DNA of 64,000 nucleotides from Castellaniella caeni NBRC 101664 (GTDB taxonomy: Bacteria > Pseudomonadota > Gammaproteobacteria > Burkholderiales > Burkholderiaceae_B). Positions 33,643 to 42,781 of the stretch are shown piece after piece (the stretch's first letter is position 1; every line of letters starts with the position of its first letter). A program made the position numbers and the translations under genes. The notes under the pieces were generated by a model that saw nothing but the letters and a program-made list of their open reading frames with translations, was not told where the DNA came from and ran no database searches. The DNA is taken from the NCBI RefSeq assembly GCF_001592225.1, contig NZ_BCWN01000005.1, positions 62,001-126,000 on the forward strand. Direction: 5' to 3'.

Positions 33643-34136
33643 TTCCGGGTGCTCCGACGTGCGCGGGAAACCCGCGCTCTGTGAGTTTCACGATTGACGG
33701 ACGAGTCGGTGCCAACGCGTGGCGTGCCGCCTTGCATTTGCTTGTTTGGTTCGAGCCAGGGTGGTCAGTGGCAATCGTGGGTTCAGGCAGGCTGGCGGAA
33801 AGATGCCTGGCGATGCCTGGAGCGCACCATGCGTCGAGGACGGACATCCGAGGGCGTCCTGACTTATCTTGTGGGGCTGCTGCAAATAGCCCGATATGGG
33901 CCGTCGGGCTTTTATCGCAGCAATCGTGATGACATTGTGGCTGCCTTTCTGTGAAGGCGTAGACCGGCAATTCGAGTGATAGAACATCTCCTGTCTCCGG
34001 TGGGATGACGGTGCCAGGCCTTCGAGGGTTCGCAGGCATGGTTCGTCGGGAATGTGTCGCGTATGTCTGGTGTGTTTCAAGGACTCCCGGTGGTCTGAAT
34101 TCAGGCAGCCACGCCAGGCCGCCTGATGTGGCTGCC
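33643..34136. other. 494-bp intergenic region between mmsA and the permease
   Basis: No credible gene. It contains the mmsA terminator at its right end, a second terminator-like hairpin at 33888-33914, and presumably the permease promoter on the minus strand. Short plus-strand frames here show no domain and no ribosome site. Confidence 0.6.
33888..33914. terminator. terminator-like hairpin upstream of the permease
   Basis: AGCCCGA (33888-33894) and TCGGGCT (33904-33910) followed by TTTAT on the plus strand. It stands alone in the intergenic region, so it could end an unannotated short transcript. Confidence 0.5.
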
Positions 34137-34137
34137 T
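34103..34137 (-). terminator. terminator of mmsA overlapping its stop codon
   Basis: AGGCAGCCAC (34103-34112) and GTGGCTGCCT (34128-34137) form a 10-bp stem whose right arm touches the mmsA stop codon. Confidence 0.6.
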
Positions 34138-35651
34138 CAGCTGTTGGTGGGGAACATGAATTCGGCCCCCTTGGCGGTACTGTCCGGCCAGCGTTGCATG
34201 ATCGATTTCTGGTGTGTGTAGAAGCGCACACCTTCTTCTCCGTAGACATGCATGTCGCCAAAGAGGCTTTGCTTCCAGCCGCCGAAGCCGTGGAAGGCCA
34301 TGGGCACGGGAATGGGTACGTTGATGCCGATCATGCCGATTTGCGTGCGTCGCGCGAATTCACGGGCCGCATGGCCGTCGCGGGTGAAGCAGGCGGCGGC
34401 ATTGCCGAAGGGATGTTCGCTGATGATGCGAATGGCTGTTTCGATGTCTTTTGCGCGCACGCAGGAAAGTACCGGGCCGAAGATTTCTTCTTCGTAGATG
34501 CGCATGCCTGGTTCGACATGGTCGAATAGGCATCCGCCCAGGAAGAACCCTTCTTCGTAGCCCCGCACCTTCAGGCCGCGTCCGTCAACGACCAGTTGGG
34601 CGCCTTCTTGTACGCCGATATCCAGATAGTTCTGAATGCGTTCGAGGGCCTCGCGGGTGACGATGGGGCCCATTTCGGCGGATGCATCCATCCCGTGCGA
34701 GATTTTGAGGGATTTCGCGTGCTGGGCGAGGACAGGCATCAATTTTTCGGCGGCATCTCCTACCAGGACGCCGACCGAGACGGCCATGCAGCGCTCGCCC
34801 GCCGATCCGTAGGCTGAACCGATCAGCGCATTGGCGGCTTGTTCCATGTCGGCGTCGGGCATGACGACCATGTGGTTCTTGGCCCCGCCCAGCGCCTGTA
34901 CACGCTTGCCATGCTTGGCGGCGCCTTCGTAGATGGCGCGCGCGATGGGCGTGGAGCCCACGAAGCTGATGGCGCTGACGTCGGGATGGACCACCAGGGC
35001 ATCGACGGCTGTCTTGTCGCCCTGTACGACATTGAAGACCCCGTCGGGCAGGCCTGCCTCTTTGAGGAGTTCGGCCATGCGCAGCGTGACCGACGGGTCG
35101 CGCGGGCTGGGCTTGAGGATGAAACAGTTGCCAGTAGCCAGCGCGATGGGGAACATCCAGCATGGCACCATGGCGGGGAAGTTGAACGGCGTGATGCCCG
35201 CCACGACGCCGAGCGGCTGGCGTACCGTCCAGTTGTCCATGCCCGTGGCGATCTCTTCGGTGTAGTCGCCCTTGAGCAACTGCGGGATGCCGCAGGCAAA
35301 TTCGACGACCTCGATGCCGCGAAAGAGTTCACCCTTGGCGTCGCTGAACACTTTGCCATGTTCCGCCGTGATCATGGCGGCCAGCTCGTCCTGGTGCGCG
35401 TTGAGCAATTCGAGGAAACGAAACAGCACCCGCGCCCGTTTGGGGCTGGGTGTGTTGGCCCAGCCCGGGAAAGCTTTGCGGGCGGATTGCACTGCGGCGT
35501 CCACGTCGGCAGCTTCAGCCAACCGCAGCTGACGGGCCGCTTTGCCTAGCGCCGGGTCATAGACTGCCTGCGTGTGCGTGCCGACACCCGCAGTGCGTTG
35601 TCCGTGGATGAAATGAACGACCTCGGCTGTATCGGTAAATGCCTGAATCAT
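34137..35651 (-). CDS. mmsA: CoA-acylating methylmalonate-semialdehyde dehydrogenase
   Basis: Converts malonate semialdehyde or methylmalonate semialdehyde plus CoA and NAD to acetyl-CoA or propionyl-CoA with loss of CO2. The 504 residues show [50 protein letters not shown] (the family's variant of the usual Glu motif) and the nucleophile in [11 protein letters not shown]. The ATG at 35651 gives MIQAFTDT; the longer frame upstream is antisense to the aminotransferase. It lies 37 bp downstream of the aminotransferase and is followed by a terminator, so the two form an operon for beta-alanine breakdown. Confidence 0.95.
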   Translation of the reverse strand: MIQAFTDTAEVVHFIHGQRTAGVGTHTQAVYDPALGKAARQLRLAEAADVDAAVQSARKAFPGWANTPSPKRARVLFRFLELLNAHQDELAAMITAEHGKVFSDAKGELFRGIEVVEFACGIPQLLKGDYTEEIATGMDNWTVRQPLGVVAGITPFNFPAMVPCWMFPIALATGNCFILKPSPRDPSVTLRMAELLKEAGLPDGVFNVVQGDKTAVDALVVHPDVSAISFVGSTPIARAIYEGAAKHGKRVQALGGAKNHMVVMPDADMEQAANALIGSAYGSAGERCMAVSVGVLVGDAAEKLMPVLAQHAKSLKISHGMDASAEMGPIVTREALERIQNYLDIGVQEGAQLVVDGRGLKVRGYEEGFFLGGCLFDHVEPGMRIYEEEIFGPVLSCVRAKDIETAIRIISEHPFGNAAACFTRDGHAAREFARRTQIGMIGINVPIPVPMAFHGFGGWKQSLFGDMHVYGEEGVRFYTHQKSIMQRWPDSTAKGAEFMFPTNS

Positions 35652-35688
35652 AGAGAAGTGTCCTGTTGAAATCGGCGAAGTGGATGGG

Positions 35689-37020
35689 TCAATCGACGGT
35701 GCCCAGTACCTCGGCGATCGTTTCGAAGATTTGTGCGATCTGATTCTCTGTGATGATGAGCGGCGGCGAGATGGCGATGGTGTCGCCCGTGTAGCGTACA
35801 AGCACTCCTTTGTCGAAGCACTTGTTGAAGACCTCCGCGGCCCGTGCGCCCGGTTTACCTGTTCTCGGGCTGAGTTCGATGCCGCCCACCAAGCCCAGAT
35901 TGCGAACGTCGATGACGTGCGGCTTGCCCTTGAGGGCGTGTGCGGCGTCTTCAAAGGCCTTGGACAGTTCTTTGGCGCGGTTGAACAGGTCTTCGTCGTG
36001 GTAGACGCCCAGTGTTGAAAGGATGGCTGCCGTCGCCATCGGATGTGCGGAGAACGTGTAGCCGTGGAAGAATTCGATGCCGCCGGGGCTGGCATCGACG
36101 ATGGCGTCGTAGATTTCGCGGCGTACGGCCACGCCGCCCGCGGGCACCGCAGCGTTGCATACGCCTTTGGCGAAGGTGATGATATCGGGCCTGACCCCGA
36201 AATATTCGCTGGCGGTCGCTGCGCCCAGCCGCCCAAAGCCGGTAATCACTTCATCGAAGATCAGCAAAATGCCGTGTTTCTCGGTGATGGCGCGCAGCCG
36301 CTCGAGATAGCCCTTGGGTGGCAGCAGAACGCCGGTGGAGCCGGCCAGCGGTTCGACGATGACGGCGGCAATGTTGGAGGCGTCGTGCAGCGCGATGATG
36401 CCTTCCAGCGCGTTGGCGAAATGCTCGCCACCCCAGGCTGGCTGGCCGTGCGAGAAGGCGTTGTGTTCGATGTCGTGGGTATGCGGCAGGTGATCGACGC
36501 CGGGCAGTAGTACCGGCGAGAAGACGGTGCGATTGTGTGAAATACCACCCACCGAGATGCCCCCGAAACCGACGCCGTGGTAGCCCCGTTCGCGGCCGAT
36601 CAGGCGTGTGCGCTGGCCTTCGCCGCGGGCACGGTGGTAGGCCAGTGCGATCTTGAGCGCCGTGTCCACAGATTCCGATCCGGAATTCGTGAAGAAGATG
36701 CGATCCATGCCCTGGGGCATCAGTGCGGCAACGGCGCTGGCGGCGCGGAAGGAGTCTTCGTGGCCGATGTTGAAGCTGGACGCATAGTCCAGTTTCTCGA
36801 CCTGACGGCGGAGTGCGTCAACAATGGGCTTGCGCGCGTGCCCGGCGTTGACGCACCACAGGCCGGCCGTGCCGTCGAGAATCTGGTGGCCATCGGTGGC
36901 GGTGTAATACATGTCTTTGGCCGAAGCCAGCAGTCGAGGGTGTGCCTTGAACTGGCGGTTGGCCGTGAAAGGCATCCACAGGTGGGATAAATCCAGTGTG
37001 GTTGCAGAATCAGAACCCAT
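35689..37020 (-). CDS. omega-amino acid:pyruvate aminotransferase (beta-alanine type)
   Basis: Class III PLP aminotransferase, 443 residues. The N-terminal [20 protein letters not shown] is the hallmark of beta-alanine/omega-amino acid:pyruvate transaminases. [38 protein letters not shown] (cofactor Asp) and [16 protein letters not shown] (PLP Lys) follow. It would convert beta-alanine to malonate semialdehyde, the substrate of the mmsA product encoded next. The divergent MocR-type regulator probably controls it. Homologues are called BauA or OapT; the substrate range is inferred. Confidence 0.9.
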   Translation of the reverse strand: MGSDSATTLDLSHLWMPFTANRQFKAHPRLLASAKDMYYTATDGHQILDGTAGLWCVNAGHARKPIVDALRRQVEKLDYASSFNIGHEDSFRAASAVAALMPQGMDRIFFTNSGSESVDTALKIALAYHRARGEGQRTRLIGRERGYHGVGFGGISVGGISHNRTVFSPVLLPGVDHLPHTHDIEHNAFSHGQPAWGGEHFANALEGIIALHDASNIAAVIVEPLAGSTGVLLPPKGYLERLRAITEKHGILLIFDEVITGFGRLGAATASEYFGVRPDIITFAKGVCNAAVPAGGVAVRREIYDAIVDASPGGIEFFHGYTFSAHPMATAAILSTLGVYHDEDLFNRAKELSKAFEDAAHALKGKPHVIDVRNLGLVGGIELSPRTGKPGARAAEVFNKCFDKGVLVRYTGDTIAISPPLIITENQIAQIFETIAEVLGTVD

Positions 37021-37113
37021 GATGTGACCTCACGAAGAAAGAACCAGATGGTGATGTTTATTCTGGTTTTTTGATTCCGCAAAAGACATACACGGTGCCA
37101 GGATGGGGCCATC

Positions 37114-37148
37114 ACTGTATTGGCTGCATCGAACCAACTGTATTGGTT
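37114..37148. promoter_or_regulatory. direct and inverted repeats, likely MocR operator
   Basis: ACTGTATTGG occurs twice, 37114-37123 and 37137-37146, 23 bp apart. The second copy is inside an inverted repeat AACCAA-CTGTA-TTGGTT (37132-37148). The site lies between the divergent aminotransferase and MocR genes, about 70-100 bp from each start. MocR/GabR regulators typically bind such direct repeats. Confidence 0.6.
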
Positions 37149-37214
37149 GGTGTGGCTTGACATTCGCCCGGCTGGCTGCTGTGCTGGTACAGATTCCCCT
37201 CGGGCCCGAAACTC

Positions 37215-38636
37215 ATGATTCTATTTTCTCCCGTTCGCCATTCGCCGGATGGCCTTACTTTGGCGGATCAGGCCGTCAATGCCATCGAGCAGGCCATCGA
37301 GGCGCGTGTTCTACGTCCTGGGATGACGATGCCCTCGATTCGTCGGTTTGCCCGCGACCATCAGCTATCCACCTTTACGGTTCAGGTTGCCTACAGCCGA
37401 CTGGTGGCGCGTGGGTTCTTGCAGGCTCGTCCCGGTGCCGAGTATCGGGTGGTACGCCCGGGTTCCGGGCCGGAACGGCCTGTGTCAACGGTCTGGGAAG
37501 CCCCTCGGGTGGGGCCTGCGTGGCTGCTGTCCGATGTCTTTGCCGATCATTCCATTGCCATCAAAGCGGGCTGCGGATGGTTGCCGCCCGATTGGCACAA
37601 TGAAACCGGGCTGCAGCATGCCTTGCGTCAACTGGCGCGTGTACCGGTGGGGCAGATGGCGTCCTACGGACACCCCCTGGGGTATCGTCCGCTGCGCGAG
37701 GATGTGGTGCGCTATCTGAACGGTTATGGCGTGGAGGCCGATGTCGAACAGGTCCTGTTGACACACGGGGCCACGCAGGCGCTGGACATCGTCACTCGAA
37801 CCGTACTCAGGCCCGGGGAGCACGTGGCGGTGGAGGTGCCCTGCTATGCCAACTTGTTGCAGATCCTGGTACTTAACGGGATCGTGGTACACGGTGTGCC
37901 GCGGATGGCCGATGGCTTGCACGAGGCGACGCTTCAGCAGTTGGCGGCGGCATATCCTTTGCGCGCGGTCTTTGTCACGTCGGTGCTGCAAAATCCCACG
38001 GGTACAAGTTTCTCCATGGCGGGCGCCTTCCGCCTGTTGCAGTGGGCTGAACGCCACGATCTGATCGTTGTCGAGGACGATGTTTCGCGCGAACTGCTGC
38101 TCGAACCCGCCCCGCTGCTGACGGCGTTGGCCAGCACGCGGCGCGTGGTTTATGTATCGGGGTTTGCCAAGAGTGTCATGCCATCCCTGCGGGTAGGCTA
38201 TTTGGTGGGCGATGAAGATCTGGTACGCCGCTGTGCGCAAACGAAGATGTCACTCGGCCTGACGTCGGCTGAAATCATGGAACGTACCGTGCATCAGGTG
38301 CTGCGTGATGGGCGGCAGGGCGCCTATCTGCGCGATGTGCGTGCGCGGCTTGGCCGGGCGCACGACCAGGTCTGCCAGCAGCTGCACGAGGCTCGTTTCG
38401 AGGTGAGTCACGAGCCGGGGGCGGGGCTTTTTCTGTGGGCGCGCCCAGGCGTGCCCATCCGTACCCCGGGCGGTGCGGTAGGCCTGGCCGCCGAGGCGCT
38501 GCAGCGGAGTATCTGGCTGGCACCGGGGGCGTATTTTTACCCTGATGGGCGTGATGAGGGCTGGTTCAGATTCAACGTGGCGTATTCGGCCAGCCCTACG
38601 CTCTGGAAATTCTTTGCCGATGCCGGGCTGACGTAG
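37215..38636 (+). CDS. MocR/GabR-type PLP-binding transcriptional regulator
   Basis: 473 residues: an N-terminal GntR winged helix (AVNAIEQAIEARVLRPGMTMPSIRRFARDHQLSTFTVQVAYSRLVARGFL) followed by a fold-type I aminotransferase-like effector domain. The latter keeps the PLP-Lys context YVSGFAKSVMPSLRVGYLVG, LTHGATQALDIV, and VFVTSVLQNPTGTSFS, so PLP or an external aldimine probably serves as signal. It is divergent from the aminotransferase-mmsA operon with a repeat operator between them, so it is the likely beta-alanine-responsive regulator of that operon. Confidence 0.9.
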   Translation: MILFSPVRHSPDGLTLADQAVNAIEQAIEARVLRPGMTMPSIRRFARDHQLSTFTVQVAYSRLVARGFLQARPGAEYRVVRPGSGPERPVSTVWEAPRVGPAWLLSDVFADHSIAIKAGCGWLPPDWHNETGLQHALRQLARVPVGQMASYGHPLGYRPLREDVVRYLNGYGVEADVEQVLLTHGATQALDIVTRTVLRPGEHVAVEVPCYANLLQILVLNGIVVHGVPRMADGLHEATLQQLAAAYPLRAVFVTSVLQNPTGTSFSMAGAFRLLQWAERHDLIVVEDDVSRELLLEPAPLLTALASTRRVVYVSGFAKSVMPSLRVGYLVGDEDLVRRCAQTKMSLGLTSAEIMERTVHQVLRDGRQGAYLRDVRARLGRAHDQVCQQLHEARFEVSHEPGAGLFLWARPGVPIRTPGGAVGLAAEALQRSIWLAPGAYFYPDGRDEGWFRFNVAYSASPTLWKFFADAGLT

Positions 38637-38692
38637 CCGACTGGCTGAGCTTTTGCCAAGGTACGGGGCGTGGTCTGGACGGAGCGTTTGCT

Positions 38693-40252
38693 TTACTTTA
38701 AAGCCGCATGAAAGCGTGCCACATAGTCTTCAAAGCTTTCGGTGTCGGAGGCCTCGAGTGCTGCTTGTTCGGCCAGCGAGGCGTGTGCCGCCTGGTCGAA
38801 GGCGGCCAGCGTGTCGGCGGGCAGGCCGCGGGCCTGCAAGGCCGCCCAGTGGGCCTGGCTCTGGGCGAGCGTCCAGTCGTGAAATTCTTGGCCGCTGTCG
38901 CGCAGGGCGGCCAGCAGACGGGCCGACGGGGTTGCGGCGGGGTCGGCCACCTTGGCGCGCTGGGCGTCCAGGGCCGCTCTGTGGTGCGGGTCGTCCGTGT
39001 GCTGGTCGAGCAGGGCGGCGTAGGGGGCAATGTCCGCCAAAATTTGCCCGGCCCAGTCGCTCAGGCTGACGGGCTGGCCGTCGTGGCTGAGCATCAGGCC
39101 CGGCTTGCGCCCTTCGCGCGCCACCAGGGCAAAGTTGCCCTGGCTTTCTTGACAGGTGCCGGGGGCCGGGAACAGGGGGCTGTCTTCCAGCGCGCAGTAC
39201 AGCAGGAAGGCGTCCAGGAAACGGCTGGTGTCCACGGCGATGCCGGCGGGTTCCCAGGGGTCGATGTCCATGCAGCGCACTTCGATGTACTGGATGCCGC
39301 GCTGGTGCAAGATGGTGTTGGGCCGCTCGCAGCGCTTGGCCGTCTGTTTGGGACGGATGGTGGCGTAGTACTCGTTTTCGATCTGCAGGATGTTGGTGTT
39401 GAGCTGGATGCGCTGGCCGTCGCGGTGGGTGCCGATGGTTTCGTAGGCGGGCCAGGGGGTGGTGACGGCGGCGTGGATGCGGGCCGTGAAGGTGTCCAGG
39501 TCGTTGTAGCAGAGATGCAGCTCGGATTGCGTGGGGTTCTTGTAGCCCAGATCGCTCATGCGCAGGCTGGTGGCCCAGGGCAGGCAGTAGGTGTCCGGGC
39601 TCAGGCGGGTGAGCTGGGCCTCGAAGCCGACGTGCTGCAAAAAGCTGCGCGATACCGCGGGCGAGGCACCAAACAGGTACATCAGCAGCCACGAATGGCG
39701 CATGAAGTTGCGGATGAGCCCCATATAGCCCGTGTTGCGCCGCTCTTTTTCGGTTTCTCCGGCGGCGAGGAAATCCCAGGCGGCGTCGGGCAGCGAGAAG
39801 TTGTAATGCACCCCCGCGATGCACTGCATGACCTTGCCGTAGCGCCAGGCCAGGCCCAGGCGGTAGACGTGCTTGAGCATGCCGCTGTTCGACGTGCCGT
39901 ACCAGGCCACGGGGATGTCCGCTTCGGCGGGCAGGTGGGCGGGCATGGACTGGTTCCAGACGGCTTCGCCGGGGTTGCGCAGGGCGACGAAGGTGTGGAT
40001 GTCCGTCAGCTGGCGGATGAGCGCATCGGGCGAGCCCAGCGGGCTGGTGATGAGTTCGAGCAGCGATTCGGAATAATCGGTGGTGATGTGCGGGTTGGTG
40101 AGCGCCGCCCCCAGGCTGGCGGGGTGGGGTGTATGCACCAGCGTGCCGCCGCTATCGACCCTCAGCCCCTCTTTTTCGATGCCGCGCTGGATGCTGCGCA
40201 GCAGCTCGGGGTGCGCGGCCAATTGGGCGCGCCGGTCGGAGGCCAGGGTCAT
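38693..40252 (-). CDS. gshA: glutamate-cysteine ligase
   Basis: First step of glutathione synthesis, ATP-dependent coupling of Glu gamma-carboxyl to Cys. The 519 residues match the E. coli-type GshA: GIEKEGLRV, TTDYSESLLELIT, WNQSMPAHLP, IAGVHYNFSLPD, NFMRHSWLLMYLFGASPA and YIEVRCMDIDPWEPAGI. The start at 40252 gives MTLASDRRAQL. It is tail-to-tail with the MocR gene. A low-complexity Ala-rich C-terminus is normal for the family in this group. Confidence 0.95.
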   Translation of the reverse strand: MTLASDRRAQLAAHPELLRSIQRGIEKEGLRVDSGGTLVHTPHPASLGAALTNPHITTDYSESLLELITSPLGSPDALIRQLTDIHTFVALRNPGEAVWNQSMPAHLPAEADIPVAWYGTSNSGMLKHVYRLGLAWRYGKVMQCIAGVHYNFSLPDAAWDFLAAGETEKERRNTGYMGLIRNFMRHSWLLMYLFGASPAVSRSFLQHVGFEAQLTRLSPDTYCLPWATSLRMSDLGYKNPTQSELHLCYNDLDTFTARIHAAVTTPWPAYETIGTHRDGQRIQLNTNILQIENEYYATIRPKQTAKRCERPNTILHQRGIQYIEVRCMDIDPWEPAGIAVDTSRFLDAFLLYCALEDSPLFPAPGTCQESQGNFALVAREGRKPGLMLSHDGQPVSLSDWAGQILADIAPYAALLDQHTDDPHHRAALDAQRAKVADPAATPSARLLAALRDSGQEFHDWTLAQSQAHWAALQARGLPADTLAAFDQAAHASLAEQAALEASDTESFEDYVARFHAALK

Positions 40253-40288
40253 GATAATCGGTACTGAGTTGGTCTGAATACGCCGATT

Positions 40289-40546
40289 TTAGCCGAGGCG
40301 CGCCTGCCGTACGTCCGCTGATGTCAGGCTGGTGCGCGGGATTTGACTCAGGTTGAGAATGTTGCGCTGCAGGGCCGCCATGATGGCCGCCTGGCGGTTG
40401 TGCACGCCGAGCTTGCCGCAGAGGTTGGCAATGTGGAAATTGGCGGTGCGCTCGGTGATGCCCAGAATACGGCCCATCTCCCAGCTGGTTTTCCCCTGCG
40501 ATGCCCAGTACAGGCACTCTTTCTCGCGAGCGGTCAGGTTCGGCAT
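40289..40546 (-). CDS. minimal LuxR-type HTH protein (GerE domain only)
   Basis: 85-residue protein made almost entirely of a LuxR/GerE helix-turn-helix (LTAREKECLYWASQGKTSWEMGRILGITERTANFHIANLCGKLGVHNRQAAIMAAL) with a 23-residue tail. There is no autoinducer or receiver domain. The ATG at 40546 is preferred for the GGGAAG 8 bp upstream; an ATG 15 bp earlier is an alternative. The HTH most resembles that of autoinducer-type LuxR proteins. An inverted repeat lies upstream. Confidence 0.8.
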   Translation of the reverse strand: MPNLTAREKECLYWASQGKTSWEMGRILGITERTANFHIANLCGKLGVHNRQAAIMAALQRNILNLSQIPRTSLTSADVRQARLG

Positions 40547-40591
40547 GATTGTCTTCCCCATTGAGACGTTATTGTTGGTTACTGCGCGCTT

Positions 40592-40612
40592 TTGTGATCG
40601 AATGTATCACAA
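40592..40612 (-). promoter_or_regulatory. inverted repeat upstream of the LuxR-type gene
   Basis: TTGTGAT-N7-ATCACAA lies 46 bp upstream of the LuxR-type start. It resembles lux-box style or CRP-like dyads, but the spacing differs from the CRP consensus. It may be an autoregulatory site. Confidence 0.45.
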
Positions 40613-40681
40613 GGTCTGTAAATGCATACGCGCTGGGCAGGATGCTTTTGTCCACTTCTCTTGACTTGCCTCAAGCCTCGG

Positions 40682-40728
40682 GCCCGCCACGGCCAGGACT
40701 TCTGTCAGCTTGGCCGCGGGCTTTGTTT
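40682..40728 (+). terminator. terminator-like hairpin between the LuxR-type gene and metX
   Basis: Nested arms GCCCG/CGGGC and GGCCA/TGGCC (40682-40695 with 40711-40721) followed by TTTGTTT on the plus strand. There is no plus-strand gene immediately upstream. Confidence 0.4.
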
Positions 40729-40770
40729 CCGCTATGGCGGTGGCCTCGCGGCCAAGGCGTGGCGGCGGTG

Positions 40771-40798
40771 TTCGATGCGGGAATCACGGTGCTAGAAT
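40771..40798 (+). promoter_or_regulatory. putative promoter of the metX operon
   Basis: TTCGAT (40771-40776), 16-bp spacer, TAGAAT (40793-40798). Transcription would begin a few bases before the riboswitch aptamer at 40809. Confidence 0.5.
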
Positions 40799-40808
40799 GA
40801 CTGCAGAA

Positions 40809-40864
40809 ATCGCGCCGATTTGCCTGATCCGCTTGCGGGCGCGCCATAAATCCAGCTAAAGAGG
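40809..40864 (+). ncRNA. SAM-II riboswitch
   Basis: The segment matches the compact SAM-II aptamer in order: TCGCGC, GATTT, a variable loop, TTGC, GGCGCG, ATAAA, then AGCTAAAGAGG. The first stem is TCGCGCC with GGCGCG, and the loop GATTT/AGCTAAA elements form the conserved pseudoknot. The 3' end contains the AGAGG ribosome site 5 bp before the metX ATG, so S-adenosylmethionine binding should block translation initiation. SAM-II is best known from alphaproteobacterial methionine genes; here it precedes metX, the expected target. Confidence 0.85.
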
Positions 40865-40868
40865 TTCC

Positions 40869-42119
40869 ATGACCCCCGTTGCCTTTTCTTCGCCTTCCGT
40901 TTCCGATGTCACGCCCGCTCAGTCGGCGCGCCCGCCCGTGCCCACGGGCAGCGTGGGTTACGTGACGCCCCAATTTCTCGCTTTCGACGAGCCGCTCACC
41001 TTGTCCAGCGGCCAGGTGCTGTCGTCCTATACGCTGGCGGTCGAAACCTACGGCACGCTCAATGCCCAGTGCAGCAATGCCGTGCTGGTGTGCCATGCTC
41101 TCAATGCCTCGCATCACGTGGCGGGCATGGACGCCGACGATCCCGACCAGATCGGCTGGTGGGACAACATGGTGGGCCCGGGCAAGGCCGTGGACACCGA
41201 CCGCTTCTTCGTCATCGGGGTGAACAACCTGGGCTCGTGTTTTGGTTCCACCGGGCCCACGACGCTCAATCCGGCCACCGGCGAGCCTTGGGGGGCGGCG
41301 TTTCCGCTGCTCACTGTCGAAGACTGGGTGCATGCCCAGGCGCGGGTGGCCGACCACTTTGGCATCCAGCGCTTTGCCGCCGTCATGGGCGGTTCGCTGG
41401 GCGGCATGCAGGCGCTCAGCTGGGCCATCACCTGCCCCGAGCGGGTGGGTGACTGCATCGTCGTCGCCAGCACGGCGCGGCTGACGGCGCAGAACATCGC
41501 CTTCAACGAAGTGGCGCGGCGCGCCATTCTCACCGACCCCGATTTCCACGACGGCGATTACTACGCGCACGGCGTCGTGCCGACGCACGGCCTGTCGGTG
41601 GCGCGCATGGTGGGCCACATCACCTATCAGTCCGACGAGGTGATGGCTTCTAAATTTGGCCGAGCCCAGCGGGCGCCCAACGCCAACGGCGACTACCGCT
41701 ACAACTACGACGTCGAATTCGAGGTCGAGTCCTATCTGCGCTATCAGGGCGAGAAGTTCTCGCGCTATTTCGATGCCAACACCTATCTGCTGCTGACGCG
41801 CGCGCTGGATTACTTCGATCCGGCGCGGGCCACGGGGGGCGATCTGGCGCGCGCCCTGGCGCCAACGCAGGCGCGGTTCTTATTGGTGTCATTTTCCACC
41901 GACTGGCGCTTCGCCCCCGAACACTCGCGGGAGATCGTCCAGGCGCTGCTCAAGAACCAACGCGAAGTCACCTACGCCGAGATCGACGCGCCGCACGGGC
42001 ACGACGCTTTTCTGCTGGGCGACCCGCGCTACCACGCCATCGTCCAGGGCTACTACGACCAGATCGCCAGCCGCCTGGGCCTGGGCGCGCGGCAAAGCAC
42101 CACAGGAGTCCTCGCATGA
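40869..42119 (+). CDS. metX: homoserine O-acyltransferase
   Basis: Acylates homoserine at the start of methionine biosynthesis; whether it uses acetyl-CoA or succinyl-CoA cannot be decided by eye. The 416-residue alpha/beta hydrolase fold has [26 protein letters not shown], the nucleophile elbow [23 protein letters not shown] (catalytic Asp region) and [10 protein letters not shown] (catalytic His). A SAM-II riboswitch controls the ribosome site. metW overlaps its stop by 4 bp (ATGA). Confidence 0.95.
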   Translation: MTPVAFSSPSVSDVTPAQSARPPVPTGSVGYVTPQFLAFDEPLTLSSGQVLSSYTLAVETYGTLNAQCSNAVLVCHALNASHHVAGMDADDPDQIGWWDNMVGPGKAVDTDRFFVIGVNNLGSCFGSTGPTTLNPATGEPWGAAFPLLTVEDWVHAQARVADHFGIQRFAAVMGGSLGGMQALSWAITCPERVGDCIVVASTARLTAQNIAFNEVARRAILTDPDFHDGDYYAHGVVPTHGLSVARMVGHITYQSDEVMASKFGRAQRAPNANGDYRYNYDVEFEVESYLRYQGEKFSRYFDANTYLLLTRALDYFDPARATGGDLARALAPTQARFLLVSFSTDWRFAPEHSREIVQALLKNQREVTYAEIDAPHGHDAFLLGDPRYHAIVQGYYDQIASRLGLGARQSTTGVLA

Positions 42120-42781
42120 ATCAGACAGTCGCCAGCGGGCGTGTGCTGATGCAGCCGCCCGGTACGGCCGAGCAGACCGAGGCCTCACCGCGCATCGACT
42201 TGCTGCGTATCGCCCAGTGGATCAAGCCTGGCAGCCGCGTGCTCGATCTTGGCTGCGCGGACGGCTATCTGCTGTCGTACCTGCAGCGCACGCGTCAGGT
42301 GCAGGGGGCCGGGGTCGAACTCAACGACGATCAGGTCATTGCCGCCGTGCGCCGCGGGGTGCGGGTGATCCAGCAAAACCTCGAAGAAGGTCTGGCGCTG
42401 TTCGACGACCAGCAGTTCGATACCGTGGTGCTGTCGCAGACGTTGCAGTCCATGCACCACACCGAACACATCCTGCAAGAGATGGCCCGGGTGGCGCGCT
42501 ATGGCATCGTGTCGTTTCCCAATTTCGGCTACTGGCCGCATGGCTGGTCGATCCTGCGTGGGCGCATGCCGGTCAACGACCAGATGCCGTATCAGTGGTA
42601 CGACACCCCCAACATTCACTTGTGCACGCTGACCGATTTTCAGCGGCTGGCCGCCCAGCTGCGGCTGCGCATCACCGATCTGGCCACGTTTCGCGGCAGC
42701 CACGAAATCAAGTATCTGCGCAGTTGGCGCAGCATGCTGGCGCTGTATCGCTTTGAATCCCCGGTGGGTCGGCATCCGTGA
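42116..42781 (+). CDS. metW: methionine biosynthesis protein MetW
   Basis: Methyltransferase-like protein required with MetX for homoserine acylation in several proteobacteria. The 221 residues contain [16 protein letters not shown] (SAM-binding motif I form), [35 protein letters not shown] and [22 protein letters not shown], the MetW signature. Its ATG overlaps the metX stop, and its stop overlaps the GTG of the following permease, so all three are probably translated from one mRNA. Confidence 0.95.
   Translation: MNQTVASGRVLMQPPGTAEQTEASPRIDLLRIAQWIKPGSRVLDLGCADGYLLSYLQRTRQVQGAGVELNDDQVIAAVRRGVRVIQQNLEEGLALFDDQQFDTVVLSQTLQSMHHTEHILQEMARVARYGIVSFPNFGYWPHGWSILRGRMPVNDQMPYQWYDTPNIHLCTLTDFQRLAAQLRLRITDLATFRGSHEIKYLRSWRSMLALYRFESPVGRHP

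Noticed and set aside
33636-33954. Small plus-strand frames upstream of the permease
   Set aside because: No ribosome site, no domain, overlapping frames of similar length; better explained as non-coding.
40592-40612. CRP or FNR site
   Set aside because: The dyad has TGTGA and TCACA but a 9-base spacer, not the 6 of CRP, and it does not fit the FNR consensus; kept only as an unassigned inverted repeat.
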